A stretch of DNA of 64,000 nucleotides. Origin: Siphonodentalium dalli. Its lineage: Eukaryota; Mollusca; Scaphopoda; Gadilida; Siphonodentaliidae. How positions within the stretch are numbered: the first letter of the stretch is position 1; the number at the start of each line of letters is the position of its first letter. The stretch covers positions 187,729,309 to 187,793,308 of the forward strand of contig CP136068.1 of the NCBI GenBank assembly GCA_032622095.1, given 5' to 3'. This document shows, piece after piece, positions 35,936-48,130 of this stretch. Below the pieces are notes generated by a model, which had not been told where the DNA came from, did no database searches, and was given only the letters and a program-made list of their open reading frames with translations. The position numbers were made by a program, and so were the translations under genes.

Positions 35936-38090
35936 ATGATGAAGATGCTAACGTTATATACACTATAAGTGATGGGCTATCATTGAATGATCTTTCCCGT
36001 CAAACAAAGAAATATCAAGAAAACACAAAGTGCGCTCAACGGTTGGTTATTTTAAGAACCAGTGCCGTCGAAAGTATGCTTGATATAACTATAATAACTA
36101 GGCATTGATCATTATAGATTGCAATGCAATGATTACGGCCTTAATATGTCAGTTGTCTTACATTCGTGCTAAATATTACCGACCACGTGTCTGCTCAATT
36201 TCCAGGTATAGCCCCATTTTACGGAAGTGTGATCTATATGGTGATACAGTCACCAGTAAATGTGACACAAGTTAATCATAATCACACATGTGTTTCTCTT
36301 AGTCTAACTTTCTGATTCATAAAACAATCTTGGTCGCTCAATAATTTATGATTATTTCCTCGTGAACAAATTACATTGACAAAGCACACCAATAATTTAG
36401 CTCGTAGTTTCTCTAGCGTTGTCGAATATGACACCGTTGACATAAAGACACAATATTATTGCTTGGCACAACTCTGCGTTAGCAGTCTTCTGGTCGTGAA
36501 CATATAAGAGAAGCTTCCAGTATTGCACTCCCAACTTCAGGCATCTAAAGAATATACTGTGAATCTGTGATATATGTGTATGGGAGAAGAAAATAAAGTA
36601 ACAAGAAAGATAGAAAGATAGAAAGAAAGAAAGACAGAAATAAAGATAGAAAGAAAGAAAAAAACATCGCATGACATTGGAAAAGTCTGCACCCACCGGG
36701 ACTTGCACACACTGACCCTGCATGCTAGTTATATACACCTACACACATTTGTTTTAAATAACGCCCCTGGTCAAGTGGTCCTGCTAATGTGCTATGATGC
36801 GGTTGGTTCCTGCTGAATTGCTATGATGATGTTATGGGAAACTGATGCTGTTAAAAAAATTACCGTTATATTTTTATTTTTCGCGGTGTTCCAATAATCT
36901 GAACATATCCAGGAAAAGCCATTATGCGTATGTATACAAAACCACATTTATTGCGAAATATTTGTAATACTGGTTGTATTAGTTGATTGACTATAATCAA
37001 GATGGTTATTCACGTCCTTTTAGAAACACCAGCGCAGGCATTATTATATATTTTCAAAAATGTATATGTTCTTGAATATCTCTATCACTTTGTGGACACT
37101 CCTAGGCCACAGCTGTTTTATATCCTCATGGAATATATATATTTTTGGTTTTATTTCATAAGGCTGACCCTGTAAAGAACTAATCGGGGACTCAAAAATT
37201 AAATGGGCCTTAATATTAATTCCATCTCGGTTTATTATGTCGGAATTTCCACTATAAGAATAGACCAAAGCAACTGCCATATACTCCGGGAACATTTCAT
37301 ACTAAGTTGTCATCATATTTCCCGATGGATGAACTTAAACAACAACACTTGCCCTCTAGACACGCCCCCGCAGTCAGGGACTTGGCGACAGGGAGTGGGC
37401 ACAATTTATTAATGGGGAATTTGTTGTTTTTAAAGCAACTTTTGCATATTTTCCTATACCTTTGGTTCAGATCTAAAACTATTTTCATAATGGACCCAGT
37501 GAATTCTGTTCCTAATCATGGCTGGTGGCCACAAGATGTACTACTGGTCCATTCAGGGTGGCCACAAGATGTACTACTGATCCATTCAGCAAAATTATGA
37601 TACCATTCAGGCTTATGGGGGATCAGTCGGGGAAAATCAAAACGTTTTTCATTAATATCTTTAAGATCAGTTTCTGCTGTTTGGAACTGGTTAAGAATTG
37701 AGACTTTATTTTGTATCGTTCATGTTAATTGATCATTGGAGCACCAAAAATCACCATTGTGATTCCAGTAATAATTCAAGAAGAAATTAGCAGAACTGTA
37801 CAATTTAAGAATGCATACCATTACTTATGATTATTCCAAATCAAATGAACCAAAATTGTCCTTTTGCTCAAAATATAATTGTTACTATTTTAACCACTGA
37901 CATTACCGGAAATATTGGATTTATCTACATGTATCACAAACTGGACATAAAAAAATATCCGGACACATTGTACATGTAAGTTGTGGCACATCCAGGCTAC
38001 CGGTGTCGCACGTCGAGTCTCACTCTGACATATTTTACACCACAGACCCCATGCATGTAAACCATGTAAACACAAAGGGCCTGTTATTTC
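35936..38090. other. Mostly unassigned; GAAA microsatellite and a 33-bp duplication
   Basis: A GAAA/GATA microsatellite lies at about 36597-36663. A 33-bp direct duplication (GTGGCCACAAGATGTACTAC) lies at 37525-37590. A minus-strand frame at about 37890-38091 has a Cys-rich CKIC...RRATP...WMC pattern discussed in the findings. No gene is called. Confidence 0.5.
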
Positions 38091-38094
38091 TATT

Positions 38095-38280
38095 CTATCC
38101 GGGGGGGGGGTCGGAAAATATTTGCAGGCACGTATGCTGATTTTTTACTTTCGACCCTTGTTGGGACCCACCCACCCCCGCGTCCAATTTTATTTCCGTT
38201 TTCGGCAGTTTTTTCCGACCATTTTTTGACACCCATCCCCCTTTTAACACTAAAACAGAGATTTGCGGGGGGAATTTCAC
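38095..38280. mobile_element. Fragment of a G-run repeat family
   Basis: It contains CGGGGGGGGGTCGGAAAATA and TTTTTTGACACCCATCCC, then TTTTAACACTAAAACAGAGA. The same motifs in the same order occur at 55285-55538. Part occurs inverted at 41404-41577. Confidence 0.6.
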
Positions 38281-38489
38281 TGTAAACAGTTGTATATGAA
38301 TTTATGTGCATAATATTAGTCATGGATGTGAACATTGACATGTAAATAGGAACAAGTCATTTTAGGCTTATTCGGTCAAAAATGAAAGTGTCAATGACAC
38401 TGTAGCTCAACTTAGGTAGGGGAATAATTTAATGGTTTACAGTAAATGGAGAAATAGGAAAGATGCTGATTGAAATGTCTTACCTGTGC

Positions 38490-41200
38490 CAAAGGATTTA
38501 GTCATGCAAAGAGTAAAATCCAAGATGGCTGCTGGTGGCCATGTTTTTTGGCCGAATGACCCTAAAATCACTCGTTCTCATCTACATGTCAATATTAACA
38601 TCCATGACAAATTTCATGATGATCAGACTAACAGTACGACCTGTAGCCTGGGCTAATGGATTTAATTTTGAAATCAAAGATGGCCGCTGGCGACCATGTT
38701 TTTCGGCCGAATGACCCCAAAATGACTCGTTCCCATCTACATGCCATTGTTAACATCCATGACAAATTTTATGATAATCAGACTAAAGATTCGACCTGAA
38801 ACCCGTGCTAAAGGATTTAGTCATACAAAGAGTAAAATTCAAGATGGCTGCTGGCGGCCATCTTTTTGGCCGAATGACCCCAAAATGACTCGTTCCCATC
38901 TACATGTCAATATTAACATCCATGACAAATGTCATGATGATAAGACGAACAGTACGACCTGTGGCCCATGCTAATAAATTAAATTTTGAAATCAAAGATG
39001 GCTGCTGGCGGCCATGTTTTTCAGCCGAATGACCCCAAAATGACTCGTTCCCATCTACATGCCATTGTTAACATCCATGACAAATTTTATGATGATAAGA
39101 CTAAAGGTACGAACTGTAGATCGTGCTAAAGGATTTAGTCATACAAAGAGTAAAATCCAAGATGGCTGCTGGCGGCCATGTTTTTTGGCCGAATGACCCC
39201 AAAATGACTCGTTCCCATCTACATGCCATTGTTAACATCCATGACAAATTTTATGATAATCAGACTAAAGATTCGACCTGAAACCCGTGCTAAAGGATTT
39301 AGTCATACAAAGAGTAAAATTCAAGATGGCTGCTGGCGGCCATCTTTTTTGGCCGAATGACCCCAAAATGACTCGTTCCCATCTACATGTCAATATTAAC
39401 ATCCATGACAAATGTCATGATGATAAGACGAACAGTACGACCTGTGGCCCATGCTAATAAATTAAATTTTGAAATCAAAGATGGCTGCTGGCGGCCATGT
39501 TTTTCAGCCGAATGACCCCAAAATGACTCGTTCCCATCTACATGCCATTGTTAACATCCATGACAAATTTTATGATGATAAGACTAAAGGTACGAACTGT
39601 AGATCGTGCTAAAGGATTTAGTCATACAAAGAGTAAAATCCAAGATGGCTGCTGGCGGCCATGTTTTTTGGCCGAATGACCCCAAAATGACTCGTTCCCA
39701 TCTACATGTCATTATTAACATTCGTGACAAATTTTATGATGATCAGACTAAAGATACGACCTGAAGCCCGTGCTAAAGGATTTAGTCATACAAAGAGTAA
39801 AATCCAAGATGGCTGCTGGTGGCCATGTTTTTCGGCCGAATGACCCCAAAATGACTCGTTCCCATCTACATGTCATTGTTAACATTCATAACAAATTTCA
39901 TGACAATAAGACGAACAGTACGGCATGTAGCCCGTGCTAATGGATTGAATTTTGAAATCCAAGATGGCCGATGGCAGCCATGTTTTTCGGCCAAAATGAC
40001 CCCAAAATGACTCGTTCCCATCTACATGTCATTGTTAACATTCATGACAAATTTTATGATGATCAGACTAAAGGTACGACCTGTGGCCCATGCTAATGAA
40101 TTAAATTTTGAAATCAAAGATGGCTGCCGAATGACACCAAAATGACTCGTTCCCATCTACATGCCATTGTTAACATCCAAGACAAACTTTATGATGATCA
40201 GACTAAAGGTACGACCTGTAGCCCGTGCTAAAGAATTTAGTCATACAAAGAGTAAAATCCAAGATGGCTGCTGGTGGCCATGTTTTTCGGCCGAATGACC
40301 CCAAAATGACTCGTTCCCATCTACATGTCATTGTTAACATTCATAACAAATTTCATGACAATAAGTCGAACAGTACGGCATGTAGCCCGTGCTAATGGAT
40401 TGAATTTTGAAATCCAAGATGGCCGATGGCAGCCATGTTTTTCGGCCAAGTGACCCCAAAATGACTCGTTCCCATATACATGTCATTATTAACATTCATG
40501 ACAAATTGTATGATGATCAGACTAAAGGTACGACCTGTAGCCCGTGCTAAAGAATTTAGTCATACAAAGAGTAAAATCCAAGATGGCTGCTGGCGGCCAT
40601 GTTTTTTGGCCGAATGACCCCAAAATGACTCGTTCCCATCTACATGTCAATATTAACATCCATGACACATTTCATGATGATAAGACGAACAGTACGACCT
40701 GTGGCCCGTGCTAATGAATTAAATTTTGAAATCAAAGATGGCTGCTGGCGGCCATGTTTTTGGTCGGAATGACCCCAAAATGACTCGTTCCCATCTACAT
40801 GCCATTGTTAACATTCATGACAAATTTTATGATTATCAGACTAAAGGTACGAACTGTAGCCCGTGCTAAAGGATTTAGTCATACAAAGAGTAAAATCCAA
40901 GATGGCTGCTGGCGGCCATGTTTTTCGGCCGAATGACCCCAAAATGACTCGTTCCCATCTACATGTCATTGTTAACATTCGTTACAAATTTCATGACAAT
41001 AAGACGAACAGTACGGCCTGTAGCCCGTGCTAATGGATTGAATTTTGAAATCCAAGATGGCCGATGGCAGCCATGTTTTTTTTTCCGAATGACCCCAAAA
41101 TGACTCGTTCCCATCTACATGTCAATGTCAACATCCATGACAAATTTCATAATAATCGGACCAAAGGTACGAACTGTAGCCCGTGCTAAAGGAAATTGTT
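38490..41200 (+). repeat. ~155-165-bp tandem array, ~17 units
   Basis: Each unit contains AAGATGGCTGCTGGCGGCCA, then GACCCCAAAATGACTCGTTC, then ATGTCAATATTAACATCCAT. Two unit types alternate (TTTAGTCATACAAAGAGTAA versus TTAAATTTTGAAATCAAAGA starts). A three-unit block is duplicated at a constant offset of 482-484 bp between about 38720-39200 and 39203-39686. This looks like the repeated core of an interspersed element. Confidence 0.9.
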
Positions 41201-41400
41201 GACGCATCACACACGCACGCACACACGGACGACGGATACCAAGCCATGGCAATAGCTCAAACTTTACAAAGTAAAGTTGAGCTAAAAACATGGCTGCCAG
41301 CAGCCATCTTGGATTTCAAAATTCAATCCATTAGCATGGGCTACAGGCTATACTGTTTGTCTGATCATCATGAAATTTGTCATTTATGTTAATATTGACA
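41201..41400. repeat. Terminal segment and inverted unit of the ~160-bp array
   Basis: A CACACGCACGCACACACGGA tract is followed by a GCAATAGCTCAAACTTTACA hairpin (TAGCTCAAACTTTAC / GTAAAGTTGAGCTA). After it comes an inverted copy of the array unit (GGCTGCCAGCAGCCATCTTG to AACATAAATGACAAATT read in inverse). A related tail lies at about 57640-57782. This combination suggests the end of a non-autonomous transposon whose core expanded. Confidence 0.7.
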
Positions 41401-41403
41401 TAT

Positions 41404-41577
41404 AGAAGCCAAACTCATTGCAAAAACAGTCAAAAAGACTTGCAGGAAAAATATTTTTGAGTTGCGGAAAAAATTGTTTGTTGATCCTATCGACCACCCC
41501 GGCATACGTGCCCGGAAAAAACTTGTTTGCACCCCACCCCCCCCCCCCCCCCCCCGTTCTATCCGCGAAAATTCACC
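41404..41577. mobile_element. Fragment of the G-run repeat family
   Basis: It shares AGTTGCGGAAAAAATTG with 55285-55538, and GGCATACGTGCC...GTTCTATCCG in inverse with 38095. It carries a long C run at about 41527-41555. Confidence 0.55.
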
Positions 41578-42170
41578 TGACATTTCGCGCCAATACCAAA
41601 TGCCATAGTAACACCTGCCAGAACTTCGCGGACCAAGGGAGTAAACTCTATATAAATTTGCATTTTACATGTTTGATCTTTTGAATGCAAATCTGGAAAC
41701 TTGTAGCGATCGAACTCATTAAAGACCAGTGGTGGTTATACAAAGTTAGTTTTGCGTGTTTAGTTTTATCTTGAGATAAAATATCGTAGAATAGACAAGA
41801 ACTGTCTCATCCTAAAGTTTACTTCTCTGGCGGTTTTCGTAGGTATCTACGTGGTGGTAGTGTCAGAATGAGAGAAGGAAATCTTTCAAACAGGTCAATA
41901 TTAAAGTCAATATAAAAGAAACAAAGTTCCAGAAGATCAGTCCTATTAATGATGATACACCACTCCTTTACGGACTTTAAATAAGGCATGCAATCCAGTT
42001 TGAGAATCTAACAATAAGGAATACATGTATATTAATTATTTTTGGAGAAAAACAACAGTAAATTGTATGCTATTCAACCATATAGAACTATAGAAGGGAT
42101 ATTTTTCTCCCTGATATATAGTGTAATTCTCAGAGCGTGTTGATCATTCGGCGAGATCGCTAACCAACAG
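41578..42170. other. No gene or repeat recognised
   Basis: AT-rich, with only short open frames. Confidence 0.45.
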
Positions 42171-42175
42171 TGGGG

Positions 42176-43170
42176 ATATAATGTAGCTCAAACCAGTTTG
42201 AATCCGTCGTACGATGATCAAACCTGTTAGAATCCGGCGTACTATATTCTCAAACCCGTGACAATCCATGGTACGATGCTCAAACCGGTTAGAATCCGGA
42301 GTACGATGCTCAAACCGGTTATAATCCGGAGTATGATGGTCAAACCAGTTAGAATCCAGCGTATGATGATCAAACCGGTTAGAATTCAGCGTATGATGGT
42401 CAAACCAGTTAGAATCCGGCGTATGATGCTCAACCATTCAGAATCCGGCGTGATGCTGAAACCGGTTAGAATCTTGTGTATGATGCTCATACCGGTTAGA
42501 ATCCGGCGTACGATGCTCAAACCGGTTAGAATCCGGCGTACGATGCTCAAACCAGTTAGAATCTGGTATACAATGCTCAAACCAGTTATAATCTGGTGTA
42601 CAATGCTCAAACCAGTTAGAATCAAGTGTATAATGCTCAAACCAGTTAGAATCTGGTGTACAATGCTCAAACCAGTTAGAATCCCGGCATTCGACGCTCA
42701 AACCAGTTAGAATCCGGCATACGATACTCAAACCAGTTAGAGTCTGGTGTACAATGCTCAAACCAGTTAAAATCTGGTGTACAATGCTCAAACCAGTTAG
42801 AATCCGGGGTACGATGCTCAAACCAGTTAGAATCCCGGGGTATGATGCTCAAACCAGTTAGAATCCGGCGCACGATGCTCAAACCAGTTAGAATCCGGTG
42901 TACAATGCTCAAACCAGTTAGAATCCGGCATTCGACGCTCAAAACAGTTAGAATCCGGCATACGATGCTCAAACCAGTTAGAATCCGGCGCACGATGCTC
43001 AAAACCAGTTAGAATCTGGTGTACAATGCTGAAACCAATTAGAATCTGGTGTACAATGCTCAAACCAGTTAGAATCCGGGGTACGATGCTCAAACCAGTT
43101 AGAATCCAGTGTACAATGCTCAAACCAGTTAGAATCCGGCATACGATGCTCAAACCAGTTAGAATCCGGT
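42176..43170 (+). repeat. 30-bp minisatellite, ~33 copies
   Basis: The unit AAACCAGTTAGAATCCGGCG plus TACGATGCTC repeats (MLKPVRIRRT on plus). Units vary at a few positions. A few indels shift the frame, so open frames of 90-150 codons start and stop along the array on both strands. Satellite DNA. Confidence 0.92.
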
Positions 43171-43424
43171 GTTCGATAATGTTTTATTTCTGTTCAAAGA
43201 AAACTTGCCTATGCCTATGAGAATTATGCACAATATTCTTTTATTTGCAAAAAGAAAATTCTGCCTCAGGAAAACCCTCATCAATTGGTATTTTATGTGT
43301 AGCAGCATCTACCTGGACCAAAGTCACTGGTGCATGATCAACCTGAGGCCAAAGAAAAAATATGTGTGGTTCGGGTTTCTCTATCTACCCTATGTTTAAC
43401 CAACTAACATAAAAAAAAAATTTA

Positions 43425-45404
43425 ACATAACGAGAGGCCGATCACGATCGGCAGATGTTTAACCCATACCTTAGCGATAGCGATTAGCTATTTTTATAAA
43501 TTGTATAAATCCTTACATCAACCTTTTCATGAGTGCTAAAGTTTCAACAATTCACACTTAATATAGTGATCATGTGAAAAATATTTTGTTATCACATTGT
43601 GTCAACAGGATTGGCGGAGGATGTTAATATTTTTAAGCAAATAAACCAAATGACCCTCACTATGCAGGTTAGGGTGTGTTCTTGTCAACTATGCCAAGAA
43701 CTACATGTATAAACATAATCAATGGAAATATTTGAGTTATCAAATCGGATAGAATAGGGTTAATCTTACCCAAACTAATGAACTGATAAACACAAAATAG
43801 TCCATACAAAGCATGTCATTGGATTTAGAAACCCATACAATAAGTCAGTCTCAAGAATACCAGCACCATTAATATTACCCTGGAGCCCAAATGCAATTGA
43901 GGGAATTTCAAAATAAGACATTTCCTCTAATGATGAATATATAATTGGTGATTTATTGAAACCCTTACTAAACCTGGATCAAAGTGAAATGGATAATATT
44001 ATATCTGTCTATCGCATAATATGTGTCTATGGAATGGTTTAATTTTAATCCCATATCCATGCAAATCAAAAGTGGATCACCATCAACCTGGACATAATAT
44101 AGGAGAATGATCAAATGAAAAGCATCAAAACCATATGATGTGTGGAGAGGGTTAATCATTTGCAATGACATCATATCATGGAACTGGGAATGTGTGGATT
44201 AATTTTTGTCTAAGATAAGACAACAGTGTATGTTGACAACAATGTCTGTAAAACATCCCTACAAAGTAACAATGGACTATTCCAATTTAATATTTTAGAA
44301 TAGGTGTCCTATAGTGTTTACATAAACTTTAGTAATGAACCTGTTTCAGTAAAGGGGTTAACTTAATATTGCACAGAAAACAGAACTCCACCAGATAGCC
44401 ATCAATCAATTTGACATTAATATGATAACAAATCCTGCCAGCCAACAGTACCACTATCAGGCTTTATAGCATGTCCCTAGTGATAATTAACTCATTTCAA
44501 TTACACACATGGTCTGGGAGATATGTTCTCTTAAAATTCCCAGCAGTAATTACTTGAATTATAAAGGGTCATAACTCTGTTAAAATATATCGGATCAAAC
44601 CCATATTCGAACTCGATCTGTATTTAGGGGTGATAAATTCATATACCAAATTTGGTGCTGATCAGATGAAAAATGTTTTGAGTCATAGCAGCTTGGGTGA
44701 ATTCTAAGTAAACATAAGAGTGAAAAGGGTTAATTAAACAATACCAAAAACCATACATACGAAGAACTTGCTAAGAAAAACCTAGGTAAGAAATATGAAG
44801 CAGATCAGAAGAAATATGTTCAACTTATTGCATTGGATAGCATGTGTGTTATTTATCTTCTAAACCGATCAACCAATCAATACCAAAAACTATACAGATG
44901 AGGGGCATGTCATCATAAACCTACATATCAAATATGAACACAATCGGACAAAATATACTTCGGTTTTAGCATCGGATTTTTGTTTTTTTAATTTTATTTT
45001 TGAAAAAAGGGTCATAACTGCTTTACAATAAATCGGATCAAACCCATATTGGAAATCGATCTGTATTTTGGTCTCTGAAACTCGCATACCAAATTTGGTT
45101 CCGATCAGATAAAAATTGTTTGAGTTATGACAGCATGCGTGAATTCGAGGTCGAAAAAGGGCCATAACTCTGTAAAAAAAATTCGGATCAAACCCATATT
45201 TGAACTCGATCTGTATTTTGGTCTGAGAAACTCATATACAAAATTTGGTTCCGATCGGATAGAAAATTTTGGAGTTATCGCACCATGCGTAAAGTGTCCA
45301 CGGACAGACAGACAGACAGACGGACGGACGGACGCACGACGAGTGGTCAATCCGGACGTCGACATTATGTTTACCATACTATGGTATGGGTAAACATAAA
45401 AAAC
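43425..45404 (+). mobile_element. ~2 kb interspersed element, copy 1
   Basis: It begins CGAGAGGCCGATCACGATCG and ends after TTTACCATACTATGGTATGG and TAAACATAAA. The right third carries direct repeats of AGGGTCATAACTCTGTTAAA and CGGATCAAACCCATATTCGA type (near 44568, 45008 and 45160). Then come a GACA/GACG run (45300-45340) and a palindromic end. It matches 53190-55204 along its whole length with small indels. No protein of its own. Direct-repeat core plus hairpin end fits a Helitron-like or pearl-type non-autonomous element of molluscs; this is inference. Confidence 0.8.
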
Positions 45405-45489
45405 TAAAAATTAGTTTTCAATGTCTCAGAATTGGATGTTATCAGCCAAATCATTAAATTTATCACACACTCTACATAGAAAATAACAC

Positions 45490-45791
45490 TTAAAATGGTA
45501 CTGTACACTAAATCCGACCATTTATGTGACCATCACCTTTTATACTCAACCGTATATATGCAACAAATAAGTGAATTCAAGCCATGGATTAGTGCAATGG
45601 ATTAGACTCCAGTCATAAATTCATTTTCATTATTATTACCATGTTTATTGCATCATTCACAGAGCACACGAGTGTATTTTCATTAATACATGGCTCAAAT
45701 TTTCATTTGTTGTATATATTCTGTTGAGTATAAAAGGTGATGGTCCCATAATTTGATAAATGGCCGGATTTAGTGTACAGTACCCCTTTAA
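45490..45791. mobile_element. TTAA MITE with GGTACTGTACACTAAATCCG ends
   Basis: The left end TTAAAATGGTACTGTACACT and the right inverse (AGTGTACAGTACCCCTTTAA) define a 302-bp element with ~40-bp inverted repeats and TTAA at both edges. The central motifs CACCTTTTATACTCAAC are also inverted. The ends resemble, but are distinct from, the family at 16957 and 60666. Confidence 0.85.
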
Positions 45792-46307
45792 ACTTATCTA
45801 AATATCGCAGAAGAATGAAAAGCCATTAGAATGTCATAATAAATGAAAATAAATTTAAAAAAATAAAATGTTAAGCTTACCAACCGACCCTAATTTTTCT
45901 GACCTGTAACCCGGAACCAGACATTTATATTTAATTGGCTTTATGTCATCACACTAAACTTACCTCATATCGGAACCAGACATTTATATTTAATTGGCTT
46001 TATGTCATCACACTAAACTTACCTCAAATGAGCAAATACTCACTGTACAACATTAAACTTACTAAGAACACACTGATAATAAATTATTATGAATTCGAAG
46101 CATCGACATTAGAATTTCAGAATACCAGGAAGTAACAGGTGTTCGTATAATTATGCGGCTATCGTATGATGCTACATGTAATTTCACATAATTATGTTGC
46201 CATATGTTGGTACAGATAGTTACAGATATATAATATAGTGGTAATATGAATGTAGGAATACTTGCATGAAGGAAATGAGATTTACCAACAGGGATGGTGT
46301 ATGACAG
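45792..46307. other. No gene seen; 56-bp tandem duplication
   Basis: CGGAACCAGACATTTATATT followed by TAATTGGCTTTATGTCATCA occurs twice in tandem at about 45911-46025. Nothing else was recognised. Confidence 0.6.
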
Positions 46308-46315
46308 CCCCCAAT

Positions 46316-46611
46316 CAGGGAAGTGACAACGGGATGGGAGAAGGTGTTGGTCTCACCCCCCCCCCCCCCAAACTCTGACCTAGATTTTCAACTGTTGGAA
46401 GTATCGATTCTGATGCAATATTAGTCGGAAATTTTAGGCCAAAATAGATTGAAATTGTTGCTAGTTTCAGTACATTTTTTTATTTCGATTTCGGTGAAAA
46501 TGGAATTCACTTGGAAATTTCAGTCTGATTCAAGGTGGGGGGGTGGGGGGGGGGGGGGGCATGCAGTAGGACATTCAAGTAGGAATGGAGACCCTCTAGC
46601 CATGCCCCCTA
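46316..46611. mobile_element. hAT-like MITE, family G, short copy
   Basis: The left end is CAGGGAAGTGACAACGGGAT. The right end is the inverse of TAGGGGGCATGGCTAGAGGG. Flanking 8-bp duplications are CCCCCAAT (46308-46315) and CCCTCAAT (46612-46619), 7 of 8 identical. The ends and the GGTCTCACCCCC and ACCCTCTAGCCA segments match the 976-bp element at 30223 in inverse orientation. Confidence 0.75.
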
Positions 46612-46655
46612 CCCTCAATGCTGACCCTAAATTACTAATGCAATGTTAGAAATGT

Positions 46656-46949
46656 AAACCTTTCTATACTAAACACTCATTGATGAATAGTTATCCCATA
46701 TATGAAATGCTCAGATGATAAGTTTAACCCTTTCTATACTAAACACTCATTGATGAATAGTTATCCGTATATGAAATGCTCAGATGATAAGTTTAAACCT
46801 TTCTATACTAAACACTCATTGATGAATAGTTATCCCGTATACCGGTATGAAATGCTCAGATGATAAGTTTAAACCCTTTCTATACTAAACACTCATTGAT
46901 GAATAGTTATCCCGTATATGAAATGCTCAGATGATAAGTTTAACCCTTT
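46656..46949 (+). repeat. 70-bp tandem repeat running into the gap
   Basis: Four full units contain CTTTCTATACTAAACACTCA, TTGATGAATAGTTATCC and GAAATGCTCAGATGATAAGT. A fifth is cut off by the N run. Confidence 0.9.
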
Positions 46950-47049
46950 NNNNNNNNNNNNNNNNNNNNNNNNNNNNNNNNNNNNNNNNNNNNNNNNNNN
47001 NNNNNNNNNNNNNNNNNNNNNNNNNNNNNNNNNNNNNNNNNNNNNNNNN
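46950..47049. other. Assembly gap (100 N)
   Basis: Exactly 100 Ns, the usual placeholder for a gap of unknown size. It has tandem repeats on both sides, so the true length may be much larger. Confidence 0.99.
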
Positions 47050-47600
47050 TATAAAGCAAAACGAGCGATAAAACCATAAGATTATTTTTTTGTCATGTAG
47101 GTGCTGGGTGGGGGGGAAGATATCCTGACCTGGACATCTTCCCCCCACCCCAAAACCCTGACTCAAACAACTTGTTGTCAGAAGAAGTTAATTTCTCGCT
47201 GTTTCATGACTATATAAAGCAAAACGAGCAATAAAACCATAAGATTATTTTTTTGTCATGTAGGTGCTGGGTGGGGGGGAAGATATCCTGACCTGGACAT
47301 TTCCCCCCCCCCCCACCCCCAAACCCTGACTCAACAACTTGTTCTCAGAAGAAGTTAATTTCTCGCTGTTTCTTGACTATATAAAGCAAAACGAGCGATA
47401 AAACCATAAGATTATTTTTTTGTCATGTAGGTGCTGGGTGGGGGGGGGGGGGGAGATATCCTGACCTGGACATCTTCCCCCCACCCCAAACCCTGACTCA
47501 TGAATATATAAAGCAAAATAAGCGATAAAACCATAAGATGATTTTTTTGTCATGTAGGTGCTGGGTGGGGGGGGTGGGGGGGGGTGGAATATCCAAGCCT
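47050..47600 (+). repeat. ~165-bp tandem repeat, ~3.5 units
   Basis: Each unit has TATAAAGCAAAACGAGCGAT, TTTGTCATGTAGGTGCTGGG, a G run, GATATCCTGACCTGGACAT, a C run, then AGAAGAAGTTAATTTCTCGC. Each unit's G and C runs can pair. Decayed pieces with GGGGGGAAGATATCCAGG continue to about 47830. Confidence 0.85.
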
Positions 47601-47835
47601 GGACATTTGAAAGAAAAAAAAAAAGACAATCAAATTCGTGAAAACAATAATTTTGTCACTTTTTTTTTTTAAATAAAAAAAAAACAAAAAAACATTTTAA
47701 TCTCAAAAAAAAAAATTCTGGCCATTTCAGAACCAAACGATATCATATGAGTGAAATTATTTTTTAGTCGTACATGGGGGGGAAGATATCCAGGGTGGGG
47801 GGGAAGATATCCAGGGGGGGGAAGATATCCTGTTA

Positions 47836-47952
47836 CACCGGTTCCAATGATATCCATATTAGTATGGTTCTATTGAGACAGACCGAAAGATATTTTAGGC
47901 TGTTGAAGCTTTATTTGGCCGGTTTTGGCCGGTTTGTTGGGTAAAGGGTTAA
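47836..47952 (-). mobile_element. Family A TTAA MITE fragment
   Basis: This is the 5' portion of family A in inverse orientation, ending at GGTTTGTTGGGTAAAGGGTT and AA. The hairpin portion is missing. Confidence 0.8.
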
Positions 47953-47980
47953 CACTATCTGACATTGGTAAAATACATAG

Positions 47981-48130
47981 AGGATCTACAACGAGTTCCC
48001 AGTTTATAGCGGAATTTACAAAACGAGTCCAGTAAATTAGATCTGGACCGAGCCTTTGGCGAGGTCCAGACCTAATTTACGGGACGAGTTTTGTAAATTC
48101 CGCTATAAACTGAGACGAGTTGTAGATTCT
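47981..48130. repeat. ~150-bp inverted repeat (hairpin)
   Basis: GATCTACAACGAGTTCCCAG, TTTATAGCGGAATTTAC and AATTAGATCTGGACC pair with their inverse on the right around a centre near 48055. Probably a foldback-type MITE. The ends resemble the hairpin at 59527. Confidence 0.8.

Noticed and set aside
42258-42710. MLKPVRIRRT repeat protein
   Set aside because: 30-bp minisatellite, open on both strands, broken by indels along the array.
46927-47166. Open frame spanning the N gap
   Set aside because: Created by the unknown bases and G/C-run repeats.
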